Shown: positions 34,161 to 43,860 of the stretch, piece by piece
Position numbering within the stretch: position 1 is the stretch's first letter
Layout of the letters: every line of letters begins with the position of its first letter
DNA from: Pseudomonadota bacterium
Lineage (GTDB): Bacteria > Pseudomonadota > Alphaproteobacteria > Rhizobiales > Xanthobacteraceae
Length of the DNA stretch: 64,000 nt
Direction: 5' to 3'
Assembly (NCBI GenBank): GCA_023435725.1
Contig: JAEYRD010000044.1
Span: forward strand, 43,611-107,610
Translations under genes and position numbers: made by a program
The notes under the pieces: generated by a model
Seen by the model: only the letters and a program-made list of their open reading frames with translations
What the model was told of the DNA's origin: nothing
Databases searched by the model: none

Positions 34161-34418
34161 ATGATCAAGACCATCTCCGCGATTGCCATCGCCGCGTTTG
34201 TTGCTGCTGCCCTCACCGTCCTTCCCGGCTTCGCGCCGACCGTCGAAGCGAGCGTCCCGCAGCCGCTGGCGAAGAGCGACCGCCTCGATATCCGCACCAT
34301 CGGCAAGGACTGCTCGCAACAGGCCTGGCCGAACTTCGAGGCCTCGTGCCTGCGCCGCGCCGGCACCAAGGCCAACGTTCGCGAAGTGCGCCTGGTCACT
34401 GCCGACCGGACCCCATAG
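34161..34418 (+). CDS. Small secreted protein, 85 residues
   Basis: An AGGGA ribosome site precedes ATG 34161. The product has a signal peptide (MIKTISAIAIAAFVAAALT, cleavage near VEAS) and a mature part with two cysteines (KDCSQQAWPNFEASCLRRA). This small secreted pattern is common in Bradyrhizobium; function unknown. It is followed 112 bases later by kup. Confidence 0.65.
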   Translation: MIKTISAIAIAAFVAAALTVLPGFAPTVEASVPQPLAKSDRLDIRTIGKDCSQQAWPNFEASCLRRAGTKANVREVRLVTADRTP

Positions 34419-34530
34419 GCAGGTCATTTTCCCGTCGTGCAAACCCCATAGCAATTTGCGACGTCTCGTCGCAGACTGCTGATGTGCCCCAGGGATCATC
34501 CGGTGGGCGCGGAGCAATTTGGGGGTTGCC

Positions 34531-36441
34531 ATGTCCAGTACGCCCGCCATCGCCTCCGGCCATCCTCCGAGCCCGCTCCCATTCGCGATGACCCTCGGCG
34601 CCCTGGGCGTCGTCTACGGCGATATCGGCACCAGTCCCCTCTACGCCCTGAAGGAAGCTGCCAGAGCCGCCGCCCATGACGGCATGGTCGCTCCAGAGGC
34701 CGTTCTGGGTGTCGTGTCGCTGATCCTGTGGGCGCTGATCCTGATCATTTCGATCAAATATGCGGCGCTTATCATGCGCGCGGACAACCGCGGTGAAGGC
34801 GGGATCGTTGCGATCCTGGCGCTGCTTCATGCGCGCCATGCCGCACCGGGCACGTGGCGAGTTCATCTGCTTGTCGTCGGCCTTGTTGGCGCCGCCCTGC
34901 TCTATGGTGATGGCGCGATCACGCCGGCGATCTCGGTCTTAAGCGCGATCGAAGGCCTCAAGGTGGATGCGCCTTCGCTCGAGCCGGCCGTGGTCCCGAT
35001 CACCATCGCGATTCTGGTCGGCCTGTTTGCGATGCAGAAGCAAGGCACGAGCTTCATCGGCGGGATTTTTGGCCCGGTCATGCTGTCCTGGTTCATTGTC
35101 CTGGCCGCGCTCGGCATCCACGGCATCGTCCAGGCTCCGATGGTACTGGCCGCGCTGAGCCCGCTTTACGCCGTGGACTTCCTGCTTCACCAGGATTTCC
35201 ATATCAGCTTCGCAATCATGGGCGCCGCCTTTCTCGCGGTGACCGGCGGCGAAGCGATGTACGCGGACATGGGGCATTTCGGCCGCTTCCCCATCCGTCT
35301 TGCATGGTTCACCATCTGCCTGCCGGCGCTGATGCTCAACTATTTCGGGCAGGGCGGGCTTCTGATCACTGATCCCGGCGCACTCGACCATCCATTCTTC
35401 CAGCTCGCTCCGGGCTGGGCACAACTTCCGCTCGTTGCATTCTCCGCGATCGCGACCGTGATCGCCTCGCAGGCCATCATTTCGGGGGTGTACTCGCTGA
35501 CGCAGCAGTCGATCCAACTCGGCTTTTTGCCCCGGATGCAGATCCGCCACACCACGAGCCATGCGATTGGCCAGATCTATGTGCCGCTGGTCAACTGGCT
35601 GCTCGCCGCGGCCACGCTCGGCGCCGTGTTCGCCTTCCGCAGTTCGGACGCGCTCGCCGGCGCCTACGGCATCGCGGTGTCGCTGCTGATGGCCATCACC
35701 ACGCTTCTCGCCGCTCTGGTCGCGGTGCAGTGGGGCTATTCGTTGTGGCTGGTGATCGCAGTCAACGGCTTCTTCTTTGTGATCGACGCGACCTTCGTTG
35801 CCGCCAATTCGATCAAGTTGTTCGAAGGCGGCTGGTTTCCGCTTGTGCTTGCGGGCCTTGTCGCCTTCCTGATGCTGACCTGGCGCAGCGGCGTGAAACT
35901 TGTCGAGAGTGCCCGTGCCCGAGTACGCCAACCTGAGGAAGACCTGATCGAGACCGCAGTCAACCAATGCCGTGCGCGGCTGCCCGGAACGTCCGTCTTC
36001 CTGGCATCGACGTCGAAAGGCGTCCCGCTCGCACTGACGCAGTTCGTCAAGCACAATCGGGTGCTGCATGAACGCGTGGTGATCGTGACCGTGCAGATCG
36101 AGGAAGTGCCGCATGTCCCGGATCAGAATATCACCGAGGTGACGGAAATCACGACGGGGATAACCCGCGTGATACTGCATTACGGTTTCATGCAAAATCC
36201 GACCATCTACGAAGGGCTGAAACTCGCCTGTCGACAGGGCAAGCTGCCCGGCATCGATCTCTCCGACCTGACCTACTATGTCGGCCGCGAGACCATCATC
36301 CCAAGCGAGGACGTTCCGGGCATGTGGGTCTGGCGCGAAAGCCTGTTCGCTTTCCTGCAGCACAACGCCCAACACTCCGCCGCATTCTTCGGCGTGCCGG
36401 CGGGACAGGTGGTCGAATTCGGGACCGAGCTAGAGATTTAG
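34531..36441 (+). CDS. kup: Potassium uptake protein, KUP family
   Basis: The 636-residue protein is a KUP-type K+/H+ symporter with about 12 hydrophobic segments. The N-terminus LGALGVVYGDIGTSPLYALK and the DNRGEGGIVAILAL segment are diagnostic; the last part (from about residue 460) is the hydrophilic domain with NQCRARLPGTSVFLAS and NPTIYEGLKLACRQG. ATG 34531 is preferred over TTG 34519 because a GGGGG ribosome site lies five bases upstream of the ATG. It is a single-gene unit. Confidence 0.95.
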   Translation: MSSTPAIASGHPPSPLPFAMTLGALGVVYGDIGTSPLYALKEAARAAAHDGMVAPEAVLGVVSLILWALILIISIKYAALIMRADNRGEGGIVAILALLHARHAAPGTWRVHLLVVGLVGAALLYGDGAITPAISVLSAIEGLKVDAPSLEPAVVPITIAILVGLFAMQKQGTSFIGGIFGPVMLSWFIVLAALGIHGIVQAPMVLAALSPLYAVDFLLHQDFHISFAIMGAAFLAVTGGEAMYADMGHFGRFPIRLAWFTICLPALMLNYFGQGGLLITDPGALDHPFFQLAPGWAQLPLVAFSAIATVIASQAIISGVYSLTQQSIQLGFLPRMQIRHTTSHAIGQIYVPLVNWLLAAATLGAVFAFRSSDALAGAYGIAVSLLMAITTLLAALVAVQWGYSLWLVIAVNGFFFVIDATFVAANSIKLFEGGWFPLVLAGLVAFLMLTWRSGVKLVESARARVRQPEEDLIETAVNQCRARLPGTSVFLASTSKGVPLALTQFVKHNRVLHERVVIVTVQIEEVPHVPDQNITEVTEITTGITRVILHYGFMQNPTIYEGLKLACRQGKLPGIDLSDLTYYVGRETIIPSEDVPGMWVWRESLFAFLQHNAQHSAAFFGVPAGQVVEFGTELEI

Positions 36442-36459
36442 CGCAAGACTCCAGTGCGT

Positions 36460-36605
36460 AACCCGGCTTGAGCGAAGCGCAATCCGGGTTTCTTGCCGAG
36501 CACCCAGAGCCCCGGATCTCGCTTCGCTCCATCCGGGCTACGGGTGCCAGCGAATGGCGAGTAGCCAATGGCGAATGGAGCTTGTCCATTCGCCATCCAC
36601 CATTC
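36460..36605. repeat. Repeat block between kup and gyrA
   Basis: Two facing pieces (AACCCGGCTTGAGCGAAGCG and CTCGCTTCGCTCCATCCGGG) resemble dispersed palindromes I recall from Bradyrhizobium. They are followed by a GCGAATGG / CCATTCGC hairpin region made of short repeated units. It lies between convergent kup and gyrA. Confidence 0.55.
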
Positions 36606-36606
36606 A

Positions 36607-39342
36607 CTACTCGCCGTTCCCATTACCGTTGCCGCTCTCGGCCTCTTCGGTGATGTGCTCGACCGAGACGACGTGCTCGTCCTCGGCGGTGTCGAACACG
36701 ATCACGCCCTGGGTCGAGCGGCCGGCGACGCGGATGCCCTCGACCGGGCAGCGGATCAGCTGGCCCTTGTCGGTGACCAGCATGATCTGGTCGGCGTCTT
36801 CCACCGGGAATGAGGCCACCAGATTGCCGTTGCGGTTGTTGACGCTCATGGCGACGATGCCTTTGCCGCCACGGCCCGTGGTGCGGTACTCGTAGGAGGA
36901 GGTGCGCTTGCCGTAGCCGTTGACGGAGACGGTGAGCACGACCTGCTCGGCCGCCGACATCTCGACATAGCGCTCCTGGGCGAGCTGGAAGCTGCCGGAG
37001 GCCTCCTCGGCCTCGGCATCCACTGCGGCCTCTTCGGCCGCGGCTTCGCCGGCCACCGCGCGGCGCATCTTAAGATACGCCGAGCGTTCGTCCGAGGTGG
37101 TCTCGACGTGGCGCAGGATCGCCAGCGAAATCACCTTGTCGCCCTCGCCAAGCGCAATGCCGCGCACACCCATCGAGGTACGCCCGGTGAACACGCGCAC
37201 GTCGGTGACGGGGAAGCGGATGCACTGGCCGCCGGCGCCGGTCAGCAGCACGTCGTCGCGCTCGGTGCAGATCTGCACGTCGACGATCGCTTCATTGTCG
37301 TCGAGCTTCATCGCGATGATGCCGGAGCGGCGGACGTCGACGAAGTCGGACAGCTTGTTGCGCCGGACGTTGCCGCCCGTGGTCGCGAACATCACATCGA
37401 GCTGGCCCCAGGTCGATTCGTCCTCGGGCAGCGGCATGATGGTGGTGATGCGCTCGCCCTGCTCCAGCGGCAGGATGTTGATCAGCGCCTTGCCGCGCGC
37501 GTTCGGCGCGGCCATCGGCAGCCGCCAGACCTTTTCCTTGTAGACCTGGCCGCGGGACGAGAAGAACAGCACCGGTGTATGCGTGGAAGCGACGAACAGC
37601 CGGCTGACGAAATCCTCGTCGCGCGTCTGCATGCCGGCACGGCCCTTGCCGCCGCGGCGCTGCGCCCGGTAGGCCGACAGCGGCACCCGCTTGACATAGC
37701 CGGCGTGGGAGACGGTGACGACCATATCCTCGCGCTGGATCAGGTCTTCGTCCTCGACCTCGCCTTCCTGCTCGACGATCAGTGTCTTGCGCGGCGTAGC
37801 GAATTCCGCCTTCACCTCGGCAAGCTCGGTCTTGATGATGTCGAGGACACGAGCGCGGGACCGCAGGATGTCGAGATAATCGGCGATCTCGCCGGCGAGC
37901 GTGTCGAGCTCGTCGCGGATCTCGTCACGGCCGAGTGCGGTGAGACGCTGCAGACGCAGGTCGAGAATGGCCCTCGCCTGTTCCAGTGACAGTCGGATCG
38001 TGCCGTCCTCGCTGATGCGATGGCGCGGATCGTCGATCAACGTGAGCATGTCCTCGACATCCCGGGCCGGCCAGTCGCGCGCCATCAGGGTGTCGCGGGC
38101 AGTGGCCGGGTCGGGCGAGGTCCGGATCACGCGGATCATCTCGTCGATATTGGCGACCGCGATCGCCAGGCCGACCAGGATATGGGCGCGATCACGCGCC
38201 TTGGCGAGCAGGAACTTGGTGCGCCGCGTGACGACCCGCTCACGGAAGTCGACGAAGATGGCCAGCAGGTCCTTCAGATGCATGATCCGCGGACGGCCGC
38301 TGTCGAGCGCCACCATGTTGACGCCGAAGCTCGTCTGCAGCGGCGTGAATCTGTACAGCTGATTCAGCACCACATCCGGCACGGCATCGCGCTTCAATTC
38401 GATAACGACGCGGTAGCCTTCGCGGTCCGATTCATCGCGCAGGTCACCGATGCCTTCGATCTTCTTTTCCTTGACCAGCTCGGCGATGCGCTCGACCATC
38501 GTCGCCTTGTTCACCTGATACGGAATCTCGGTGATGACGATCGCCTCACGCTCCTTGCGGATGGTCTCGATCGTGACCTTGCCGCGCATGACGATCGAGC
38601 CACGGCCGAGGTGATAGGCGGCGCGGATGCCCTGCCGTCCGAGAATGACGCCGCCGGTCGGAAAATCCGGTCCCGGCACGATGTTGATGAGTTCGTCGAT
38701 GGTGAGCGCAGGGTTGTCGATCAACGCGGCGCAGGCATCGATGACCTCGCCGAGATTGTGCGGCGGGATGTTGGTCGCCATACCGACCGCGATGCCGCCC
38801 GCACCATTGACGAGAAGGTTCGGGAACTTGGCCGGCAAGACCGAGGGCTCGGTCTCGTTGTTGTCGTAGTTCGGCTGGAAGTCGACGGTGTCCTTGTCGA
38901 TGTCGGCCAGCAGAGCCAGCGCCGCCTTCGTCAGTCGCGCTTCGGTGTATCGATAGGCGGCCGGGGGATCGCCGTCGACCGAGCCGAAATTGCCCTGGCC
39001 GTCGATGAGCGGCACGCGCATGGAGAAGTCCTGCGCCATCCGGACCATGGCGTCGTAGATCGACTGGTCGCCATGGGGGTGGTACTTACCGATCACGTCA
39101 CCGACCACGCGCGCCGACTTGACGTATTTCTTGTCAGGCGTGTGCCCCTGCTCGTTCATCGAGTACAGGATGCGGCGGTGCACCGGCTTCAACCCGTCGC
39201 GCGCATCAGGCAGCGCACGCGCCACGATCACGCTCATGGCGTAATCGAGGTAAGACTTCTTCATCTCCTCGTAGATGGAAACGGGACGAATGTCCGAGGG
39301 TTGCGCCGGCTGGTCGCCGGGCTTGTTGTCGTCGTCAGCCAA
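36607..39342 (-). CDS. gyrA: DNA gyrase subunit A
   Basis: The 911-residue protein carries the catalytic tyrosine Tyr132 (AAYRYTEARL) that forms the DNA phosphotyrosyl link. The quinolone-determining region reads GKYHPHGDQSIYDAMVRM, placing Gln93 where E. coli has Ser83, with Asp97 matching Asp87. The GyrA box QRRGGKG lies near residue 565. The C-terminal pinwheel follows, interrupted by an acidic Ala/Glu-rich insert near residue 770. It supercoils DNA with GyrB. It is a single-gene unit on the minus strand. Confidence 0.97.
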   Translation of the reverse strand: MADDDNKPGDQPAQPSDIRPVSIYEEMKKSYLDYAMSVIVARALPDARDGLKPVHRRILYSMNEQGHTPDKKYVKSARVVGDVIGKYHPHGDQSIYDAMVRMAQDFSMRVPLIDGQGNFGSVDGDPPAAYRYTEARLTKAALALLADIDKDTVDFQPNYDNNETEPSVLPAKFPNLLVNGAGGIAVGMATNIPPHNLGEVIDACAALIDNPALTIDELINIVPGPDFPTGGVILGRQGIRAAYHLGRGSIVMRGKVTIETIRKEREAIVITEIPYQVNKATMVERIAELVKEKKIEGIGDLRDESDREGYRVVIELKRDAVPDVVLNQLYRFTPLQTSFGVNMVALDSGRPRIMHLKDLLAIFVDFRERVVTRRTKFLLAKARDRAHILVGLAIAVANIDEMIRVIRTSPDPATARDTLMARDWPARDVEDMLTLIDDPRHRISEDGTIRLSLEQARAILDLRLQRLTALGRDEIRDELDTLAGEIADYLDILRSRARVLDIIKTELAEVKAEFATPRKTLIVEQEGEVEDEDLIQREDMVVTVSHAGYVKRVPLSAYRAQRRGGKGRAGMQTRDEDFVSRLFVASTHTPVLFFSSRGQVYKEKVWRLPMAAPNARGKALINILPLEQGERITTIMPLPEDESTWGQLDVMFATTGGNVRRNKLSDFVDVRRSGIIAMKLDDNEAIVDVQICTERDDVLLTGAGGQCIRFPVTDVRVFTGRTSMGVRGIALGEGDKVISLAILRHVETTSDERSAYLKMRRAVAGEAAAEEAAVDAEAEEASGSFQLAQERYVEMSAAEQVVLTVSVNGYGKRTSSYEYRTTGRGGKGIVAMSVNNRNGNLVASFPVEDADQIMLVTDKGQLIRCPVEGIRVAGRSTQGVIVFDTAEDEHVVSVEHITEEAESGNGNGNGE

Positions 39343-39511
39343 GGGGAAATCCGGTGAGGTTTTATCTGGGAATCATATAGCGCATCGGGGCCCTGATAAC
39401 CACCCTCGCAAGGGTCCCCTGAGGCGCTTTTTCCGACTGTTTTTCCAGAGACTTACGCACTCCGCGCCGCCATCGGAAGCAGGCTTGAAATCGACCGCCG
39501 CAAACCGCCGG

Positions 39512-39910
39512 TCAGGCCCCGAAAATGGCCCGATGCATGATCCGCCCGGGAACCAGCGTGAACAGCCCAGCCACCACCAGCGCGCCGGCGAACAGCAGGA
39601 TCATCATGCGCCGGTGACCGGCCACGCGATGGGTGTGCGCCCGCCACACCGCAAGCGGCAGCGCCATCAGCGTGAAGATCGACAACAGATGGATCGGACT
39701 GAACGGCCCAACCAGCCGGATGGTGTGGATCCAGAACGAGGATGCAGCCACCACGGTCATCAGCGCCACCCAGATCCACCCGATCGTCCGATGCGGCAGC
39801 GTGCCCTTGGGCGCCGCGAACTGCACCAGGCCAAGCGCGAAGGCGGCCATCGCTGCGAAGGCGTGCAGCGGAATGGCCGGAGCGGCCTCGAGCAACGGCG
39901 AGAGGCTCAT
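39512..39910 (-). CDS. DUF2306-like membrane protein
   Basis: The 132-residue product has four hydrophobic segments (around IPLHAFAAMAAFALGLVQF, IGWIWVALMTVVAASSFWI, IHLLSIFTLMALPLAVW and MMILLFAGALVVAGLFTLV). HAF, HTHR and GHRRMM histidines are typical of the DUF2306 family, predicted to be a four-helix membrane protein. Function is unknown. ATG 39910 is chosen over an upstream ATG at 39946. Confidence 0.75.
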   Translation of the reverse strand: MSLSPLLEAAPAIPLHAFAAMAAFALGLVQFAAPKGTLPHRTIGWIWVALMTVVAASSFWIHTIRLVGPFSPIHLLSIFTLMALPLAVWRAHTHRVAGHRRMMILLFAGALVVAGLFTLVPGRIMHRAIFGA

Positions 39911-40115
39911 GAGGAGCGTCCTTCCGGATCGGCCGGAGCCGACCATGTAAACAGAATTAACATAAAGTTAATACCATTTACAAATAGGCCGTCAAAGGTT
40001 CATGCGACCCACGAGGCAAGCCCGGGAAGGCCGAGCTTTACCCGTCGATTGGTAGGAAACTCTCTCGTTCTACGCGAGCAGCCCGATCCGATCGATGAGC
40101 GCCCGCGAGCCGGTT

Positions 40116-40613
40116 TCAGAACGGGATATCGTCGTCCATGTCGCTGTTGCGACCACCGCCGCCGGCGGCAATGGGACGGCGCGGCGCGCTGCTGACGGGT
40201 CCTGAGGAGCCGAAATCGCCGCCCGACTCGTCGCCGAAGCTGCCACCTCCCCCGCCACCGCCGCGGCCGTCGAGCATCGTCAGCGTGGAGTTGAAGCCCT
40301 GCAGCACGACCTCGGTGGAGTACTTCTCCGCGCCGCTCTGGTCGGTCCATTTGCGGGTCTGCAGCGCCCCCTCGATGTAAACCTTGGCGCCCTTCTTCAA
40401 GTACTGCTCGGCGACCTTGCAGAGACCTTCATTGAAGATCACGACGCGGTGCCACTCGGTCTTTTCCTTGCGCTCGCCGGTCGCCTTGTCGCGCCACGTT
40501 TCCGAGGTGGCGATGCTCAGATTGGCGATCGGCCGCCCGTCCTGGGTGCGGCGGATTTCGGGATCCTTGCCGAGGTTTCCAACCAGAATGACCTTGTTGA
40601 CGCTTCCCGCCAT
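40116..40613 (-). CDS. ssb: Single-stranded DNA-binding protein
   Basis: The 165-residue protein has an OB-fold (MAGSVNKVILVGNLGKDPEI to about residue 110) followed by a glycine-rich linker and the acidic tip DMDDDIPF, which binds repair and replication partners. ATG 40613 matches the family start; an ATG 18 bases upstream (40631) is less likely. Two LexA-type boxes lie 159 and 232 bases upstream, as expected for an SOS-controlled gene near uvrA. Confidence 0.96.
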   Translation of the reverse strand: MAGSVNKVILVGNLGKDPEIRRTQDGRPIANLSIATSETWRDKATGERKEKTEWHRVVIFNEGLCKVAEQYLKKGAKVYIEGALQTRKWTDQSGAEKYSTEVVLQGFNSTLTMLDGRGGGGGGGSFGDESGGDFGSSGPVSSAPRRPIAAGGGGRNSDMDDDIPF

Positions 40614-40771
40614 CGCCGCTCTCCACTCCAAATGCCACTGAATTTCTAAAGGCCGAGCCCGCTCCCCGCGTTGCCCTGCGACCTGTGTTGGGGCGACCCT
40701 ATACGCTTGCGCGCGCCGATCAGCCCGTTGCCCCGCAGGTTATCCCCACATATAGCACCGCCCTGCGGCTT

Positions 40772-40786
40772 GTTCCAGATTTGTTC
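40772..40786 (+). promoter_or_regulatory. LexA box (GTTC-N7-GTTC) upstream of ssb
   Basis: GTTCCAGATTTGTTC matches the alphaproteobacterial LexA consensus GTTCN7GTTC. It lies in the divergent region between ssb and the first barrel gene, 159 bases upstream of the ssb start. Confidence 0.7.
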
Positions 40787-40844
40787 TCATCAGAAAATCC
40801 CCGAAATTGGGAACCCGGAATCGTCCGATCTGGAACCAAGCGCG

Positions 40845-40859
40845 GAACCCGAATGGAAC
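40845..40859 (-). promoter_or_regulatory. Second LexA box upstream of ssb
   Basis: GAACCCGAATGGAAC is a GTTC-N7-GTTC site when read on the minus strand. Further GGAACC copies lie at 40810 and 40832, and an inverted GGTTCC at about 40866, so the region is rich in half-sites. Confidence 0.65.
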
Positions 40860-41060
40860 CTTTCCGGGTTCCCCAAAATGAGGAAAACCGCTTAACATTC
40901 ATCACGTTGCGGGCACTTCAATCGGCTCGCGACTGTTGCATTTGGGCGACGGACTCTACCTCCGGCTTAGGCTAGAATTGTCTCGTAAATTCATATGGGC
41001 GTCGCGCCTGATCAGCCGCTTCGGGGACCTCAAGAAGCGGAAGAAACTGGGGAGACTGCA

Positions 41061-41861
41061 ATGAATAAGATTATGTTTGGTGCAATCGGGGCCGCGGCGT
41101 TGAGCCTGTCGGTGCCCGCAAGCGCTGCGGATCTCGCTGCGCGTCCCTATACCAAGGCTCCGCCACCGGTGGTCGCCACCGTCTACGACTGGAGCGGCTT
41201 CTACATCGGCATCAACGGCGGCGGCGGTAGCAGCCACAGCTGCTGGGACTTCCTTGACACGACTGGCGTCGTGACCGGCGTTGCCGGCAGCCTCGTCGGA
41301 GAAGGCTGCCACAACGCGACCGGGGGCACGGTCGGTGGCCAGATCGGCTATCGCTGGCAGTCGGCAAATTGGGTGTTCGGCGTCGAGGGCCAGGGCAACT
41401 GGGCCGACTTCTCCGGCGACAACATCAGCCTCGTCTTCCCGGGCACAGCGCTCGTCCCGGGCGACCGCAACCGAACGCGGATCGATTCCTTCGGCCTGAT
41501 CACCGGTCAGGTTGGTTACGCCTGGAACAACGTGCTGTTCTACGTGAAGGGCGGCGCTGCCGTGGTCGGCAACAAGTTCGACATCTACGCTGCGCCCGGC
41601 ACGCTTGGCGACGGCACCCTGCTTGCCTCGGCCAGCGGGACGCGTTGGGGCGGCACTGTTGGCGCTGGTCTTGAATTCGGCTTCGCGCCGAACTGGTCGG
41701 TCGGCGTCGAGTACGACCACATCTTCCTTGGCCATCAGACCAGAGATTTCGCCACCCCCGGCGGTGTGTTCTTCGGGTCCGATCGCATCAGCCAGGACGT
41801 CGACATGGGGCTTGTCCGCGTGAACTATCGCTGGGGCGGCCCGGTGATCGCGAAGTACTGA
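41061..41861 (+). CDS. Outer-membrane beta-barrel protein, copy 1 (Omp25/Omp31-like)
   Basis: The 266-residue product has a signal peptide (MNKIMFGAIGAAALSLSVPA) and an eight-strand-type barrel with YDWSGFYIGINGGGG near residue 45, GGQIGYRWQSANWVFGVEGQ near 95 and GYAWNNVLFYVKGGA near 155. It ends in VNYRWGGPVIAKY, whose last aromatic residue is the usual BAM signal. It is the first of three tandem paralogues between ssb and uvrA. A Rho-independent terminator follows. Confidence 0.9.
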   Translation: MNKIMFGAIGAAALSLSVPASAADLAARPYTKAPPPVVATVYDWSGFYIGINGGGGSSHSCWDFLDTTGVVTGVAGSLVGEGCHNATGGTVGGQIGYRWQSANWVFGVEGQGNWADFSGDNISLVFPGTALVPGDRNRTRIDSFGLITGQVGYAWNNVLFYVKGGAAVVGNKFDIYAAPGTLGDGTLLASASGTRWGGTVGAGLEFGFAPNWSVGVEYDHIFLGHQTRDFATPGGVFFGSDRISQDVDMGLVRVNYRWGGPVIAKY

Positions 41862-41886
41862 TATCTCTCTGATATTGCTTGGAGAT

Positions 41887-41914
41887 CAAAGGCCGGCCTC
41901 GCGCCGGCCTTTTT
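41887..41914 (+). terminator. Terminator after barrel gene 1
   Basis: AGGCCGGC pairs with GCCGGCCT across a CTCGC loop, with AAA before and TTTT after. The same hairpin core recurs after the other two barrel genes. Confidence 0.85.
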
Positions 41915-42095
41915 GCTGGGCGCGGCACCATGTGGCAGTCCGTCAGCAAGTATTACGTTTTATAACTGTTGTGGCTTTCGAGAGACACAACTTGCGGCTT
42001 CATTGGTGTAAGCACGACATCAGTTGGACCAGAGCGTCCGCTGCCCTTCCAACGCACGGAAGGCAAAAAACAGAAACCGGGACTGGGATTAAGTT

Positions 42096-42836
42096 ATGAA
42101 AAAGGTTTTGTTGGCTTCGGCCTCTTTGTTTGCCCTCACCGGCGCCGCTTCGGCTGCCGATCTCGCGGCTCGCCCCTACGTCAAGGCCCCCGTTGCTGTG
42201 GCCTCGATCTACAACTGGAACGGCTTCTACATCGGCGGCAATGCCGGCGGTGCTTCGAGCCGCAATTGCTGGGACGTCAACAACATCTTCGGCGTTGCAG
42301 GTCCGGATACGGCTGAAGGTTGCCACAACGCAACCGGCGCCATCGTCGGTGGCCAGATTGGCTATCGCTGGCAGTCGACCAACTGGGTGTTCGGCCTTGA
42401 AGCTCAGGGCGACTGGGCCGATCTGAAGGGCTCGAACACAAGCGTGGTGCTTGCGCCGCTGGTCAACGAGACCAAGATCGACGCCATCGGCCTCTTCACC
42501 GGCCAGGTGGGTTATGCTTGGAACAACGTGCTCTGGTACGTGAAGGGCGGCGCCGCCGTCACGCACGCCAAGTACAACGGCACGGTGGCCGGCCTGGTCA
42601 TCGACAGCGCGAGCGAAACGCGTTGGGGCGGCGCGGTCGGCACCGGCCTCGAATTCGGCTTCGCGCCGAACTGGTCCGTTGCGATCGAATACGACCATCT
42701 GTTCATGGGCAAGCGCAACAACTCGTTCACGGTTCTCGGTGTCAACGACCGCATCGACCGTATCAAGCAGGACGTCGACATGGGCACTGTCCGCCTCAAC
42801 TACACGTTCGGTGGCCCGATCGTCGCGAAGTACTGA
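42096..42836 (+). CDS. Outer-membrane beta-barrel protein, copy 2 (Omp25/Omp31-like)
   Basis: The 246-residue product has a signal peptide (MKKVLLASASLFALTGAASA) and the same strand order as copy 1, with IYNWNGFYIGGNAGG near residue 35, GGQIGYRWQSTNWVFGLEAQ near 85 and a last strand VRLNYTFGGPIVAKY. It is somewhat shorter in its loops than copy 1. It lies 234 bases after copy 1, with its own terminator, so it appears to be a separate unit. Confidence 0.9.
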   Translation: MKKVLLASASLFALTGAASAADLAARPYVKAPVAVASIYNWNGFYIGGNAGGASSRNCWDVNNIFGVAGPDTAEGCHNATGAIVGGQIGYRWQSTNWVFGLEAQGDWADLKGSNTSVVLAPLVNETKIDAIGLFTGQVGYAWNNVLWYVKGGAAVTHAKYNGTVAGLVIDSASETRWGGAVGTGLEFGFAPNWSVAIEYDHLFMGKRNNSFTVLGVNDRIDRIKQDVDMGTVRLNYTFGGPIVAKY

Positions 42837-42864
42837 GCTTCGCTTCCAACGCCATCGCGTTACG

Positions 42865-42894
42865 AAAGGCCGGCCTTGCGCCGGCCTTTTTGTT
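42865..42894 (+). terminator. Terminator after barrel gene 2
   Basis: AAAGGCCGGC pairs with GCCGGCCTTT across a CTTGC loop, followed by a T run. It is nearly identical to the hairpin after copy 1. Confidence 0.85.
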
Positions 42895-42979
42895 TTCGCG
42901 CGACGGCGCGCCGAACCGTCAAGGAATCGTGGGGCGCAGATGGCGCACGCGAATTGGCTCGGCGAGTTGGGGACGTGAA

Positions 42980-43765
42980 ATGAAGACACGGGTGCTGAAG
43001 AGCTCGGTGCTGAAGATCTGGGCGCTGGCCGCCGTCAGCGTGTACGCATTCGGCGCAACCGCGCCTGCCGATGCCGCCGATCTGCCGCTCTACAAGGCGC
43101 CGGTGGCGCCCGTCCTCGCCTATGACTGGAGCGGCGTCTATGCCGGCATCAATGGCGGCGGGGGCTGGGCCCATGCCTGCTGGAGCGTGACCAACGCGCT
43201 GGGAGTCGCGGTCGATCCTGCGGTCGGCGAAGGCTGTCATAATGCGGGCGGCGGCACGATCGGCGGACAGCTCGGCTATCGCTGGCAGAAGTCGCGCTGG
43301 GTCTTCGGCATCGAGGGCCAGGGCAACTGGGCCGACTTCAAGGGCAGCAATGTCAGCGTGGCGCTGGCGCCACTGACCAACCAGACCAAGATCGACAGCT
43401 TCGGCCTCATCACCGGCCAGATGGGCTACGCCGTGAACAGCCTGCTGCTCTACGGCAAGGCCGGCGCGGCCGTGGCCCACGACAAATACGACACCTTCTT
43501 TCCGGGCGTGCCCGCGCTCGCGTTCAACAGCGTCACCCAGACTCGCTGGGGCTACACCATCGGCATCGGCGTGGAATACGGCTTTGCCGAGAACTGGTCG
43601 GTCGGCGGCGAGTACAACCACGTATTCCTGGGCCATCACAGCGCCGACTTCGCCACCCTGAGCGGCGGCTTCCTCGCGCGGACCGACCGGATCGGCCAGG
43701 ACATCGATATGGGCCTGATCCGCATCAACTACCGCTGGGGCGGACCGGTCGTCGCGAAATACTAA
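42980..43765 (+). CDS. Outer-membrane beta-barrel protein, copy 3 (Omp25/Omp31-like)
   Basis: The 261-residue product has a basic start, a hydrophobic signal region (LKIWALAAVSVYAFGATAPA) and the same barrel layout, with YDWSGVYAGINGGGGWAHAC near residue 45, GGQLGYRWQKSRWVFGIEGQ near 95 and RINYRWGGPVVAKY at the end. It is closest in loop layout to copy 1. The reading frame is open far upstream into copy 2, so ATG 42980 is chosen by family start. uvrA follows 325 bases downstream. Confidence 0.88.
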   Translation: MKTRVLKSSVLKIWALAAVSVYAFGATAPADAADLPLYKAPVAPVLAYDWSGVYAGINGGGGWAHACWSVTNALGVAVDPAVGEGCHNAGGGTIGGQLGYRWQKSRWVFGIEGQGNWADFKGSNVSVALAPLTNQTKIDSFGLITGQMGYAVNSLLLYGKAGAAVAHDKYDTFFPGVPALAFNSVTQTRWGYTIGIGVEYGFAENWSVGGEYNHVFLGHHSADFATLSGGFLARTDRIGQDIDMGLIRINYRWGGPVVAKY

Positions 43766-43860
43766 ACCCAAATTCGCCTCCCAAGTATGCCCCCCAAGGG
43801 ACTCCTCCAAGGTCCTGCCGATGCGCGGATTTCCCCAAGGTCCGCCTTATAAGCGCGAAC

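Noticed and set aside
38020..39357. 445-codon plus-strand frame opposite gyrA
   Set aside because: It lies fully inside gyrA in antisense and shows no family text; a GC-skew shadow.
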